Of a stretch of 64,000 nt of DNA, positions 40,775-50,205 are shown in pieces. Every line of letters starts with the position of its first letter. Within the stretch, counting starts at the first letter, position 1. A program made the translations under genes and the position numbers. The stretch is from Vibrio inusitatus. Lineage in GTDB: Bacteria > Pseudomonadota > Gammaproteobacteria > Enterobacterales > Vibrionaceae. Where the stretch lies: positions 248,001 through 312,000 of the forward strand of contig AP024878.1 in NCBI GenBank assembly GCA_024346935.1, read 5' to 3'. A model generated the notes under the pieces. That model was not told the DNA's origin. It did not search any database and saw nothing but the letters and a program-made list of their open reading frames with translations.

Positions 40775-42544
40775 CTAGCTATCGTTGTGGTTTTGGTTAG
40801 CTTGGCTGACTTGAATTCGTTTTAGGGAAACTGAGCTAAAGTCCACATTGGGAAATAGAAACTCAGCTTCGCTTCGTATAGCACTAGCCATTTGTTGTTG
40901 GTCTAGTGCTTGATACGCAAGTATCAAGTTTTTATACAACGCTGGTCTAGGCTTATCCTGTATAAAAGGTAAAGACCAATCTACGTAAGCTTGAACATGC
41001 GCCTTTTCATTGGTGGCTATGCCTATGTTTAGTAATGTGCTGTGAATATTCCATTCATAACGATCTTTCCATGCTATTGGGTTACTCACCCGGTCTAAGA
41101 TATCCGGATTTTTAGGTTTAGAGCGTTCAAATTCCGTTAATACATGATTGGTATGCAGTGCTGTGAGCATGTAGGTACAAGTGAGTATAGGTAATAGCAG
41201 ACTCGCAAGGCGCAGACTGATTGTACTTAATTTTCCAAAATTAAATTGCCTGTAGCGCGCTGTTCGTTGGTCAACCCAATACAGAAGGACAATAAAAGAA
41301 ACCCAATGGATCGCTGAATGATAAAATGGATATTCCAATTGAGTGTGCAATACAATCGGTATAAACAGCGATAATATTCCAATGCGAGTGCCGGGTCTTG
41401 CCATATGCAAGCGATACAGTACAAATCCCATCGCGAGAAAAATACCAATCAGTGGAATCATGCCCCCTTCAATTCCCCACATCAGTAACTCATTGTGAGG
41501 GTGGTCCATAGAAGGAAGACCAGCAGGATAGTCAGGGTTTAATTGATGCTGCCTTGCGGTATACAACATATAGGCTGATTCAAAATTACCATAACCATAA
41601 CCAGACAAAGGTCGCTCTATCATCATGTCTAGCCCTTGAGGGAAGGTATAAGCTCTAGGGCTCTCTAAATCTGCCTTATCGCCCAACAATGATTGATTAT
41701 CACCAACAAAAGTCATGCCTATACCAATCGCTAGGCCTACTACTAAACAAGCAGACCAGATAATGGCACGTGACTTTAGTGCAAAGCGATAGAGGTAAGG
41801 CGCAACCATAGCCGTTGCAAGTACCGCTCCTAGCCACCCAGTTCGAGATGCAAGAACAACCAGCAATGGGACAGTTAGTAAGGGAATAGCATAAAGAAAG
41901 ACGATCTTTTGTCGCCAGCTTAGGTACTTATCGTGCGGTTGTCGCGCTAGAAGGTAGGCAGATAAGGCTAGACCTGTTGCAAGAAAGCTAGCCATTACAT
42001 TAGGCTGTTGGAAAATGCCGTAAGGACGATTTCTTATCGTATTGTAACCAAAGGGATTTCCTTCAGATAACAGGGTGTATTGAACCCAGCCAAATACAGC
42101 TTCAATAGCAATAGCGAATAAAATAAACCATAACAAGCGTTGTTTTTCTTCATTGCTAAACCTGAACTGTTGAAAAGATAAAAACAGAAGAAACCCTGCC
42201 CATAAACCAATGAGCCTTGGTACAGCAATGGCAATACTGGCATTAGGTAAGACAATAGGTAGCGTCATTAATAGGCAACTGATAAACAATACAACCGTCA
42301 TCTTTGAGTATTTGATGACACGGTTAATTGCCGTTTGATATATGGCAATGCCTAACGCGACGCTCAAAAACAACCATACAGGAGGGTTAAATGAAAGCGC
42401 CAATCCTGCTCCCCCGGGGTTGGGGGAGAAGAAGTGAGTTGCTATCAGGAAGGTAATCCCAATAAATAGTAGAAAACGCCTGTTAAACGGTACTTTAGGG
42501 GCCTTTTTTTCAAGTTGTGTACCTGTGGTCAACAGGGTTGCCAT
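40775..42544 (-). CDS. pglL: PglL-family O-oligosaccharyltransferase (Wzy_C domain)
   Basis: Enzymes of this family transfer a preassembled lipid-linked glycan to Ser or Thr of periplasmic proteins such as pilins; the relatives WaaL and Wzy act on O-antigen. The 589-residue product has 10-12 membrane segments over residues 20-460. The large periplasmic loop carries the hallmark MDHPHNELLMWGIEGG (His348 and His350), and a soluble C-terminal part (about 460-589) resembles the PglL C-terminal domain. V. cholerae has a PglL homologue in the same place next to uvrA. An AAAGGA ribosome-binding site sits in the 17-base gap after uvrA, so the two are probably co-transcribed. The target is unknown. 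Confidence 0.78.
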   Translation of the reverse strand: MATLLTTGTQLEKKAPKVPFNRRFLLFIGITFLIATHFFSPNPGGAGLALSFNPPVWLFLSVALGIAIYQTAINRVIKYSKMTVVLFISCLLMTLPIVLPNASIAIAVPRLIGLWAGFLLFLSFQQFRFSNEEKQRLLWFILFAIAIEAVFGWVQYTLLSEGNPFGYNTIRNRPYGIFQQPNVMASFLATGLALSAYLLARQPHDKYLSWRQKIVFLYAIPLLTVPLLVVLASRTGWLGAVLATAMVAPYLYRFALKSRAIIWSACLVVGLAIGIGMTFVGDNQSLLGDKADLESPRAYTFPQGLDMMIERPLSGYGYGNFESAYMLYTARQHQLNPDYPAGLPSMDHPHNELLMWGIEGGMIPLIGIFLAMGFVLYRLHMARPGTRIGILSLFIPIVLHTQLEYPFYHSAIHWVSFIVLLYWVDQRTARYRQFNFGKLSTISLRLASLLLPILTCTYMLTALHTNHVLTEFERSKPKNPDILDRVSNPIAWKDRYEWNIHSTLLNIGIATNEKAHVQAYVDWSLPFIQDKPRPALYKNLILAYQALDQQQMASAIRSEAEFLFPNVDFSSVSLKRIQVSQANQNHNDS

Positions 42545-42561
42545 GAATTGTATCCTTTGTT

Positions 42562-45387
42562 CTATTTAAGCATCGGTTTTAAAAAGTGAGCCGTATGTGA
42601 GCCTTTCACTTTAGCAACCTGTTCAGGTGTTCCGGTTGCGACAATCTCACCGCCACCTTGTCCACCCTCAGGGCCGAGATCGACGATCCAATCTGCAGTT
42701 TTAATTACATCAAGGTTATGTTCTATCACCACAACAGTATTGCCGTGATCACGAAGACGATGCAGTACAGTAAGTAATTGTTGTATATCATGAAAATGAA
42801 GACCTGTGGTAGGTTCATCAAGAATATATAGCGTTTTACCTGTATCGCGTTTAGACAGTTCTCTCGCTAGCTTGACTCGTTGTGCTTCCCCCCCAGATAA
42901 GGTTGTTGCGGCTTGTCCTAGGCGAATATACGAAAGGCCTACATCGATCAAAGTCTTTAATTTACGTGCAATAACAGGCACGGGCCCAAAGAAGGCATGA
43001 GCGTCTTCAACCGTCATATTCAACACTTCATCGATAGACTTGCCTTTGTACTTCACCTCAAGAGTTTCGCGATTGTATCGCTTACCCTTACAAGAATCAC
43101 ACGGAACGTACACATCGGGCAGGAAGTGCATCTCTACCTTAATAACCCCATCTCCCTGACACGCTTCACAGCGACCACCTCTGACGTTAAAGCTAAATCG
43201 GCCAGGTTTGTAGCCACGAGATCGTGACTCTTGTGTACCGGCAAAGAGCTCTCTTATTGGAGTGAAGATCCCAGTATAAGTGGCTGGGTTCGATCTTGGC
43301 GTACGCCCTATTGGGCTTTGGTCGATGTCGATGACCTTATCAAAATGCTCTAAGCCTTTAATGGAACTATAAGGACTAGGGTTGCTGGTGGTCGCTCCGT
43401 TAAGTTCTCGGTGAGCAATCTTAAAAAAGGTATCGTTAATAAGCGTTGATTTACCAGAGCCGGATACGCCCGTTACACAAGTAAATAAACCACATGGAAT
43501 GGTGAGATCTACCGATTTTAGATTATTACCCGACGCACCGCTGAGTATCAGTTGTTTAGCTTTGTCGACAGGAGTGCGCTTTTTAGGAACCGCGATTTCT
43601 TTAGTGCCTTTTAAGTACTGACCGGTTAAAGACTCAGGGTTATTAATGATCTCGTCATAGGTTCCTTCTGCGACAACATTGCCACCGTGAACGCCAGCAC
43701 CAGGACCTATATCAATAATATGATCAGCAGTACGGATAGCATCTTCATCATGCTCAACCACAAGCACTGTATTTCCGAGGTCTCGCAGGTGTGTCAAGGT
43801 TCCAAGTAGGCGTTCATTGTCTCGTTGATGTAATCCAATAGAGGGCTCATCAAGCACATACATAACGCCAACTAACCCTGCTCCGATTTGACTGGCAAGG
43901 CGAATGCGCTGCGCCTCACCACCAGAAAGAGTTTCAGCACTTCGCGACAGGTTTAAGTAGTTGAGACCTACATTAACCAAGAAGCTGAGGCGATCATTAA
44001 TCTCTTTCATGATCTTTTCAGCGATCTGGGCTTTCTGGCCTTCAAGATTCATGGTTTCGAAAAAGTCCAAAGCTTCACTAATACTCATCTCAACGATGTT
44101 AGGTAAAGGAGTATCTTGAACGAAGACATTTCGAGCTTCTTCTCGAAGACGAGTTCCATCACAGCTTTTACAAGATCTGGTGGATATGTATTTGGCCAAA
44201 TCTTCACGAACTGAATTGGATTCAGTGTCACGATAGCGACGCTCTAGAGTGTTAAGGATTCCCTCAAATGGGTGAGTTTTAACTCGAATATCACCACGAT
44301 CATTGATGTACTTAAATTCGATCTCTGTTCGACCTGAACCTTTTAATATGATCTCGCGGATTCTTTTAGAAAGGGATTTGAATGGGACGTATAAATCGAA
44401 GTCATAGTGATCAGCTAAAGCGCTAAGCATTTGGAAGTAATAGTAGTTTTTCTGATCCCAGCCTTTAATTGCTCCTTCGGAAATACTTAGATTCTGATCA
44501 AGAACGACTCTCGTCTCATCAAAGTATTGTTGCACACCAAGGCCGTCACAAGTATGACAGGCTCCTGCTGGGTTATTGAAAGAAAAGAGCCTAGGCTCAA
44601 GTTCTTGCATGCTGTAGCCACAATAAGGACAGGCGAAGTTAGCAGAAAAAATGACTTCTTCATCATCTGATTTATCCATTGAAGCCACCACAGCAATACC
44701 ACCAGATAATTCGAGTGTGGTTTCAAAAGATTCGGCCAGTCGTTGTTTAAGATCGCTACGTACCTTAAATCGGTCGACGATTACCTCAATGGTGTGTTTC
44801 TTATGCAGTTCTAGAGTCGGTGGATCAGAAAGATCGCAGATATCACCATCTACACGAGCTCGAATAAAGCCTTGTGCTGCTAGGTTCTCAAAGGTTTTAA
44901 CGTGTTCACCCTTGCGCTCTTTTACAATCGGAGCCATTAGCATCATTTTCGAGCCTTCTGGCATCTCTAAAACTTTATCTACCATTTGGCTAATGGTTTG
45001 TGCTGATAACGGGACTTTATGCTCGGGACAACGGGGTTCGCCCACTCGCGCGTACAATAGGCGAAGGTAATCGTATACCTCGGTAATGGTTCCTACGGTA
45101 GAGCGAGGGTTATGCGATGTCGATTTTTGTTCAATTGAAATGGCAGGGGATAGACCTTCAATGTGGTCGACATCGGGCTTTTCCATCAATGACAGGAATT
45201 GGCGGGCATAAGCAGATAGAGACTCTACATATCGACGTTGCCCTTCAGCATATAAGGTATCGAAAGCTAAAGAAGACTTACCTGAACCAGAAAGGCCAGT
45301 AATAACAATCAGCTTGTCTCTCGGAATGGTGAGGTTGATGTTTTTTAGGTTGTGGGTTCGGGCGCCACGAACGTCGATAGTGTCCAT
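42562..45387 (-). CDS. uvrA: Excinuclease ABC subunit A
   Basis: UvrA is the damage-sensing ABC ATPase of nucleotide excision repair. The 941-residue product has two ATPase modules: Walker [14 protein letters not shown] (Lys37) and the second [10 protein letters not shown] near residue 640, each with an LSGGEAQR signature (near residues 487 and 830). Zinc fingers are at CPYCGY...CHTCDG (about 253-280) and CEACQG...CDSCKG (about 738-765). The length matches E. coli UvrA (940). A LexA box lies 66-85 bases upstream. Unlike in E. coli, ssb is not the divergent neighbour; galU and qstR lie between. Confidence 0.98.
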   Translation of the reverse strand: MDTIDVRGARTHNLKNINLTIPRDKLIVITGLSGSGKSSLAFDTLYAEGQRRYVESLSAYARQFLSLMEKPDVDHIEGLSPAISIEQKSTSHNPRSTVGTITEVYDYLRLLYARVGEPRCPEHKVPLSAQTISQMVDKVLEMPEGSKMMLMAPIVKERKGEHVKTFENLAAQGFIRARVDGDICDLSDPPTLELHKKHTIEVIVDRFKVRSDLKQRLAESFETTLELSGGIAVVASMDKSDDEEVIFSANFACPYCGYSMQELEPRLFSFNNPAGACHTCDGLGVQQYFDETRVVLDQNLSISEGAIKGWDQKNYYYFQMLSALADHYDFDLYVPFKSLSKRIREIILKGSGRTEIEFKYINDRGDIRVKTHPFEGILNTLERRYRDTESNSVREDLAKYISTRSCKSCDGTRLREEARNVFVQDTPLPNIVEMSISEALDFFETMNLEGQKAQIAEKIMKEINDRLSFLVNVGLNYLNLSRSAETLSGGEAQRIRLASQIGAGLVGVMYVLDEPSIGLHQRDNERLLGTLTHLRDLGNTVLVVEHDEDAIRTADHIIDIGPGAGVHGGNVVAEGTYDEIINNPESLTGQYLKGTKEIAVPKKRTPVDKAKQLILSGASGNNLKSVDLTIPCGLFTCVTGVSGSGKSTLINDTFFKIAHRELNGATTSNPSPYSSIKGLEHFDKVIDIDQSPIGRTPRSNPATYTGIFTPIRELFAGTQESRSRGYKPGRFSFNVRGGRCEACQGDGVIKVEMHFLPDVYVPCDSCKGKRYNRETLEVKYKGKSIDEVLNMTVEDAHAFFGPVPVIARKLKTLIDVGLSYIRLGQAATTLSGGEAQRVKLARELSKRDTGKTLYILDEPTTGLHFHDIQQLLTVLHRLRDHGNTVVVIEHNLDVIKTADWIVDLGPEGGQGGGEIVATGTPEQVAKVKGSHTAHFLKPMLK

Positions 45388-45452
45388 CTAATACCGCTCA
45401 ATTACATAATCGTTGTCCAAGTATTGCATAGCTTTATACGCCTGCAAATAAA

Positions 45453-45472
45453 TACTGGATAAAAAAACAGTG
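45453..45472. promoter_or_regulatory. LexA (SOS) box controlling uvrA
   Basis: TACTGGATAAAAAAACAGTG matches the SOS box pattern TACTGTATATAAAAACAGTA, with the required CTG-N10-CAG core at 45455-45470. It lies 66-85 bases before the uvrA start on the minus strand. Its CAG half is also part of the galU terminator stem. Confidence 0.9.
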
Positions 45473-45492
45473 ACACAAGGTCACTGTTTTTA
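45461..45492 (-). terminator. Bidirectional intrinsic terminator between galU and uvrA
   Basis: The stem CAGTGAC (45468-45474) pairs with GTCACTG (45480-45486) around ACAAG. For galU, transcribed on the minus strand, the stem is followed by seven T (the complement of the A run at 45461-45467). On + it is followed by five T. The A run and CAG also belong to the LexA box. Confidence 0.85.
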
Positions 45493-45514
45493 TGCATTGG
45501 ATGAATCTTAACGA

Positions 45515-46393
45515 TTAAGCTTCTGGTTCTTTATGTGTTGATTGCTTGCCAAGTTCCGTCGCTTTTTGGTCTTTCAAATAGACATTTTCAAAGCAGTAGT
45601 TGGTTGCTTCAATATAGCCTTCAACGCTACCACAGTCGAAACGAGTACCCTTGAATTTGTATGCTAGAACACAGCCAGCTTTAGCTTGTTTGAGCAGAGC
45701 ATCAGTGATTTGGATCTCGCCACCTTTGCCCGGCTCTGTTGCTTCGATAAGATCGAAGATATCAGGGGTTAGAATGTAACGACCAATAATAGCTAGGTTA
45801 CTTGGCGCTGTGCCAGGTTCAGGTTTCTCTACCATGTCATCAACACGCACGATGTCGTCTTTGATCATCTCGCCTTTAATCACACCGTATTTATGAGTTT
45901 CGTTCTCAGGTACTTCTTGAACAGCAACTATAGAACAACGGAACTGCTTATAAAGTGCAACCATCTGAGCTAGAACGCCTTGCTCTTCATTAACGCAAAG
46001 GTCGTCCGCAAGAACTACCGCGAAAGGTTCATCACCCACTAATTCACGGCCTGTCAAAATAGCATGACCTAAGCCCTTCATTTCACGTTGGCGGATATAG
46101 GTAAAGTTGGCGGATTCGATGATATCGCGAATATCAATCAGCAACTCTTCTTTGTTAGTGCCTTGAATCTGGTGCTCTAACTCATAATTTTTGTCAAAGT
46201 GGTCCATGATGGAGTGCTTACCACGACCCGTTACAATACACATTGCATTCATGCCCGCGTCGATTGCTTCTTCAACGCCGTACTCAATCAGTGGTTTGTT
46301 AACCACTGGCATCATCTCTTTTGGCATTGATTTAGTCGCTGGAAGAAAGCGAGTGCCGTAGCCTGCGGCAGGGAAAAGACATTTTTTGATCAT
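45515..46393 (-). CDS. galU: UTP-glucose-1-phosphate uridylyltransferase
   Basis: GalU makes UDP-glucose for galactose use, lipopolysaccharide and exopolysaccharide. The 292-residue product begins IKKCLFPAAGYGTRFLPATK, the nucleotidyltransferase G-x-G-T-R-x-L-P loop, followed by SMPKEMMPVVNKP (catalytic Lys). It also shows AVVLADDLC (metal-binding Asp, near residue 130) and VEKPEPGTAPSNLAIIGRY near residue 190. The C-terminus is polar and rich in Glu/Lys. It lies downstream of qstR on the same strand with a 107-base gap, so it may have its own promoter. Confidence 0.96.
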   Translation of the reverse strand: MIKKCLFPAAGYGTRFLPATKSMPKEMMPVVNKPLIEYGVEEAIDAGMNAMCIVTGRGKHSIMDHFDKNYELEHQIQGTNKEELLIDIRDIIESANFTYIRQREMKGLGHAILTGRELVGDEPFAVVLADDLCVNEEQGVLAQMVALYKQFRCSIVAVQEVPENETHKYGVIKGEMIKDDIVRVDDMVEKPEPGTAPSNLAIIGRYILTPDIFDLIEATEPGKGGEIQITDALLKQAKAGCVLAYKFKGTRFDCGSVEGYIEATNYCFENVYLKDQKATELGKQSTHKEPEA

Positions 46394-46500
46394 GGGGATA
46401 GCCTAACTGAATCATTATTATAAAATTGTTGCACCTAACTCTATCATTACAGATAGGCGATATAAAATACACTTTGATTAAATTGCCCCGTTTTGTCACT

Positions 46501-47136
46501 TTATGGTAAGAAATGGTGCGCCCAGACGACGGCTTCTTCTCTATTTTTGACGTTAATCTTGCGAAATATTTTATATAGGTGCGATTTAATAGTGTGCTCA
46601 CTGATAAATAACTGCTCAGCTAAGCCATAGTTTGATTTGCCGATTCGTAATGCTTCAAGTACTTCCATTTCACGCCGAGTCAAATTGATCGTGTGTGGAG
46701 GTGCATAGCGAATCAGTACTGATTGATAATATGAAAGCAACTGATCGGTAACGCTTCGACTCAACCAAGAGTTGCCTTGACTAAGAGTCTGTAAACCAGT
46801 GGCAATCTCATCAATGACTTGTTGCTTGTAGAAGATGCCACGAAGACGGCCATATTTAAGAAGATCTGTTGTTCTGAGATGCAAAGGAGCTTGAGTGATA
46901 ACCATGTTGATATTCTGTCCTGGAAAACTAGGGTTCTCAAAATCAATAGGTTCAAACGTAGGGTCGTTGTAGTCCACCAAGATCATAGGTGTCATGCTCG
47001 GCTTGTATTTCTGATGCCAATCTTCAAGTCGATAAAGTTGAATACCGGAAGCCTTCACTAATTGCTTGATTGTGTTGTCATCAAAACCACAGTTTTCATG
47101 CAAGAAAATCTGAGAATTTATTCCATCAAAATACAT
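46501..47136 (-). CDS. qstR: LuxR/CsgD-family regulator QstR (competence and T6SS regulator)
   Basis: In V. cholerae QstR is induced by TfoX and the quorum regulator HapR, and activates DNA-uptake genes and type VI secretion. The 211-residue product has an N-terminal degenerate receiver-like domain similar to VpsT/CsgD (about residues 1-130) and a C-terminal LuxR helix-turn-helix (about 145-205; LTRREMEVLEALRIGKSNYG then SEHTIKSHLYKIFRKI). The call rests on domain layout, length and position between galU and ssb, which is the qstR locus in V. cholerae. It has a strong AGGGAGAAAG ribosome-binding site. The 47137-47422 gap is its divergent control region with ssb; I found no clear TfoX/CRP-S box. 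Confidence 0.82.
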   Translation of the reverse strand: MYFDGINSQIFLHENCGFDDNTIKQLVKASGIQLYRLEDWHQKYKPSMTPMILVDYNDPTFEPIDFENPSFPGQNINMVITQAPLHLRTTDLLKYGRLRGIFYKQQVIDEIATGLQTLSQGNSWLSRSVTDQLLSYYQSVLIRYAPPHTINLTRREMEVLEALRIGKSNYGLAEQLFISEHTIKSHLYKIFRKINVKNREEAVVWAHHFLP

Positions 47137-47422
47137 ACTTCTTTCTCCCTGTTGCCTACATCTAGTTTCTTTTGCATTCCTTTAGTTTGCGAAATCAGGC
47201 ACTAGTTTTTGCGTGTTTATTCAATAAGAACCCTCATATTATGCCTTTTGTTGCATAATTCTGCGTAATAAGCCGAAAAAGATGCAACTAAGTGTGTCAG
47301 GGTGTGCTCGGTAACCGCGCAACGGTTGAGGTTCTCGAATACACTTTCTAGTGATTTAAGTAGTCCGTTAGGCGTGTTATGCTTGGCGTATTAGCGAAAT
47401 AAAGAAACAAATGGAGCGATAC

Positions 47423-47986
47423 ATGGCTAGCCGTGGCGTCAACAAAGTAATTATTATGGGTAACTTAGGACAAGATCCTGAGGTTCGTTTCGCCGCAAAT
47501 GGCAATGCAATTGCAAACATTACAATTGCTACCTCTGAAACTTGGCGTGACAAAGCCAATGGCGAGCAACGTGAGAAAACAGAATGGCACCGTGTTGTTC
47601 TGTTTGGTAAAACGGCTGAAATTGCAGGTGAATACCTTAAAAAAGGTTCACAAGTTTACATCGAAGGCCAATTACAGACTCGTAAATGGCAGGATCAGTC
47701 AGGCCAAGACCGTTATACAACGGAAGTTGTTGTTCAGTGGCCTACGGGTCAGATGCAACTACTAGGCTCTCGCCAAGGTGGACAAGTCGGTGGTCAAGCG
47801 CCAAGCCAAGGCGGTCAATACGGTGCATCTCAAGGTGGTCAACAGCAACAGGGTGGTTGGGGTCAACCGCAACAACCTCAAGTTCATCAGCCAGCTCAAC
47901 AGCAACAACAGCAGCAGAAGCCACAACAGGCTCCTCAGCAGTACAACGAGCCACCAATGGATTTTGACGACGATATTCCGTTCTAG
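47423..47986 (+). CDS. ssb: Single-stranded DNA-binding protein
   Basis: SSB coats single-stranded DNA and recruits repair and replication proteins. From ATG 47423 the product is 187 residues: an OB fold (about 1-112; [22 protein letters not shown]), a long Gly/Gln-rich disordered linker (about 113-175), and the acidic protein-docking tip MDFDDDIPF. The upstream in-frame ATG at 47411 would add four residues, but the GGAG at 47413-47416 is placed 6 bases before 47423, which fits the conserved MASRG start. No LexA box lies upstream. An intrinsic terminator follows. Confidence 0.96.
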   Translation: MASRGVNKVIIMGNLGQDPEVRFAANGNAIANITIATSETWRDKANGEQREKTEWHRVVLFGKTAEIAGEYLKKGSQVYIEGQLQTRKWQDQSGQDRYTTEVVVQWPTGQMQLLGSRQGGQVGGQAPSQGGQYGASQGGQQQQGGWGQPQQPQVHQPAQQQQQQQKPQQAPQQYNEPPMDFDDDIPF

Positions 47987-48022
47987 AACCGGCATTGAGC
48001 TCAAAACTTATTGAAAAATAAC

Positions 48023-48053
48023 AAAATGGTCCCTTAATGGGGCCATTTTTTTA
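48023..48053 (+). terminator. Intrinsic terminator after ssb
   Basis: AAATGGTCCC pairs with GGGGCCATTT (one G-U pair) around TTAAT, followed by a T run. Confidence 0.85.
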
Positions 48054-48145
48054 ACCGCGCTCTGCTTTTACAGCAAAAATAGTATCATTCACCCTCGACC
48101 TGTATATCCTATAGATTACTGATGAAATTCAAGGATTGAATCTTC

Positions 48146-50155
48146 ATGCGCTCAACCCCTTCTTTAAAGCTCAGCACTCGCTTGGTTGCCTTTGTGACCA
48201 TGATTGTTATTGGTGCTGTATTTATCCTCTTCGTTGGAGGAGCACTGTCTATTAAGCAGCTCGGTGAGGAATACACCAAGCATTCTGTCCAAGGTATTGT
48301 TAAGGTCATAGATCAACAATTGCTTGAGCATGTTGAAACTAGTGAGCTACGTCGCTGGATCCCAAAGATCATCAAAGCTAGTAACGTTATTGAACTAGAA
48401 GTTTCAACGCCAAACTCTGTTATTTTTCACTATCATGATACTGAAGCTCAGTTTGATAAAACTCGGCTGATTTCCATCTCCAATCCTCTTGTTTTGAATC
48501 CGACATACACCGTTGATGTGAAAGTATTGCCACCCTATATCGGCTATAGCTACTCAGTCGGTGCCTTATGGTCCCTCACATTGGCATTTGGCTTGATTGC
48601 TATTTGCTTGATTCAAGGTGTTCGCTGGCTGCGCGATCAACTGCAAGGCTCTGAATTGCTAGAAGAGCGTGGGCGGATGATCCTAGCCGGTAGAGTAGAG
48701 CAGTATGCTGTTGGTGATCATTTAGAGTGGCCTTACACCGCGAGTGAGGCACTAGATAAGATGATTGCGGAACTACAAGATGCAAGACAAGAGCGTAGTC
48801 GATTCGATACCTTCATTCGGTCACAAACCTTCCTTGATCAGCTTACTGGTGCTGCCAATAGACTTTCATTTGACAATAAACTGGAGTCAACGCTGACCGA
48901 AAGTGGCGCAGCTGGTGGTGTTCTGGTAGTGCAGGTGAATGACTGGGTTGAGATCCGAGATAATTTAACTAAAGAGCAAAAAGATAGGTTTATCGTCAGC
49001 TTAGGTGAGGCCGTCGCTAACTGTGTCAATCGCTTTCCCGATGTGGTGTTTGCACGCTATTTTGAAGCAACTTTTGCAGCGCTAGTCCCTAATCAGTCAC
49101 CGACAGATCTATCAAGCCTAGCCTCTCAAATTTTAAAACAAGTGGCAAAGTTGGAACCACTAGAGGGGTTAGACTCTGAAAACTGGCTTCATGCTGGTAT
49201 GACGGTGTATCAACAAGGCGAGCGAAAAACTGATATTTTAAATGAAGTAGAAACAGCTCTTAAAAGTGCCCAGCTAGAAGGTTCAAATAATTGGAGTCGC
49301 TTTAATAAGGTTAATACGCCATCTTCAGAGCGTGGCAGTGTTCGGTGGCGTACGCTATTCGATAAACAGCTTGATGCAGATAAACTGATACTCATTAAAC
49401 AGCCGTGCTTTTTATTAAATGAGTCCGGAGAAGTTGATCTGATTCACCAAGAGATCTTTAGTCGGATACTTGATGAGCAAGGCAAAATATTGAAAGCGTC
49501 TAAATTTAGCCCAGCGATTAGACAGGTGGGGTACGAGAGGCAACTTGATAGAAACGTTTTGTTAAACATCGTAAAGTTTTTAAAGAAAGATGCTCAAGAA
49601 TCGTGTTATTCTATCAACTTCTATGCACAACCTTTCAGATACCGTTCGCACTTCAATTGGCTGAGAGACGAATTGTTGCAGTTGACCCCTTCACAACGCA
49701 AAAGACTGGCGTTTGAGTTTATGGAAGGCCCGATGGTGACTTACTTAGATGCTATGCGTCCTGTATTAAGAATGCTATCTGGGTTGGGGTGTAAAGTTAT
49801 TGTCAATCAAGCTGGGCGCACAATTATCAGCTCCCATTATCTCAAAGACTCTACGATTGACTATCTCAAGTTGCATAGAAGCCTAGTACGTAATATCGAG
49901 AATCGCTCTGAGAATCAACTCTATATTAGAAGTTTGATTGGTGCCTGTGCCAATACCAAAACGAAGGTTATTGCGGTTGGTGTCGAGACTAAGCGAGAGT
50001 GGAATCAATTAGTTGCTTTAGGCATAGATGGTGGGCAAGGGCGATTTTTTGCAAAAGAAAGTGACTTTATTTCATCACCAATATTACAAAGTAAAAAAAT
50101 AATATCGACTATTCCTAGCAGAAGGAATAGATGGAAGAATAAAGTGCCCCGTTGA
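48146..50155 (+). CDS. csrD: CsrD / MshH, degenerate GGDEF-EAL regulator of RNase E decay
   Basis: In E. coli CsrD directs RNase E to the small RNAs CsrB/CsrC; the V. cholerae orthologue at this spot is called MshH. The 669-residue product has two membrane segments (about residues 13-34 and 138-160) around a periplasmic loop, a HAMP-like linker, a GGDEF-like domain (about 225-380) and an EAL-like domain (about 400-650). Both catalytic motifs are lost: the GGDEF position reads roughly RYFEATF and the EAL motif is AFEFME. It should therefore not make or break c-di-GMP. It lies 50 bases before mshI. Confidence 0.88.
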   Translation: MRSTPSLKLSTRLVAFVTMIVIGAVFILFVGGALSIKQLGEEYTKHSVQGIVKVIDQQLLEHVETSELRRWIPKIIKASNVIELEVSTPNSVIFHYHDTEAQFDKTRLISISNPLVLNPTYTVDVKVLPPYIGYSYSVGALWSLTLAFGLIAICLIQGVRWLRDQLQGSELLEERGRMILAGRVEQYAVGDHLEWPYTASEALDKMIAELQDARQERSRFDTFIRSQTFLDQLTGAANRLSFDNKLESTLTESGAAGGVLVVQVNDWVEIRDNLTKEQKDRFIVSLGEAVANCVNRFPDVVFARYFEATFAALVPNQSPTDLSSLASQILKQVAKLEPLEGLDSENWLHAGMTVYQQGERKTDILNEVETALKSAQLEGSNNWSRFNKVNTPSSERGSVRWRTLFDKQLDADKLILIKQPCFLLNESGEVDLIHQEIFSRILDEQGKILKASKFSPAIRQVGYERQLDRNVLLNIVKFLKKDAQESCYSINFYAQPFRYRSHFNWLRDELLQLTPSQRKRLAFEFMEGPMVTYLDAMRPVLRMLSGLGCKVIVNQAGRTIISSHYLKDSTIDYLKLHRSLVRNIENRSENQLYIRSLIGACANTKTKVIAVGVETKREWNQLVALGIDGGQGRFFAKESDFISSPILQSKKIISTIPSRRNRWKNKVPR

Positions 50156-50205
50156 GTACTAATATTCAATAGATCCTGTAAATAGGTTATTGGTAGATAA
50201 TTAAT

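Noticed and set aside
44651..45070. 139-codon open frame antisense to uvrA
   Set aside because: It is a mirror frame of a highly conserved gene, with low-complexity Ser/Arg-rich translation and no ribosome-binding site.
47137..47422. LexA box upstream of ssb
   Set aside because: No CTG-N10-CAG occurs in the gap; the only SOS box seen in the uvrA-ssb region is the one before uvrA.
47742..48014. Open frames in other frames and strand of the ssb linker region
   Set aside because: They arise from the repetitive Gln/Gly codons of the SSB linker and give only low-complexity Ser, Val or Leu runs.
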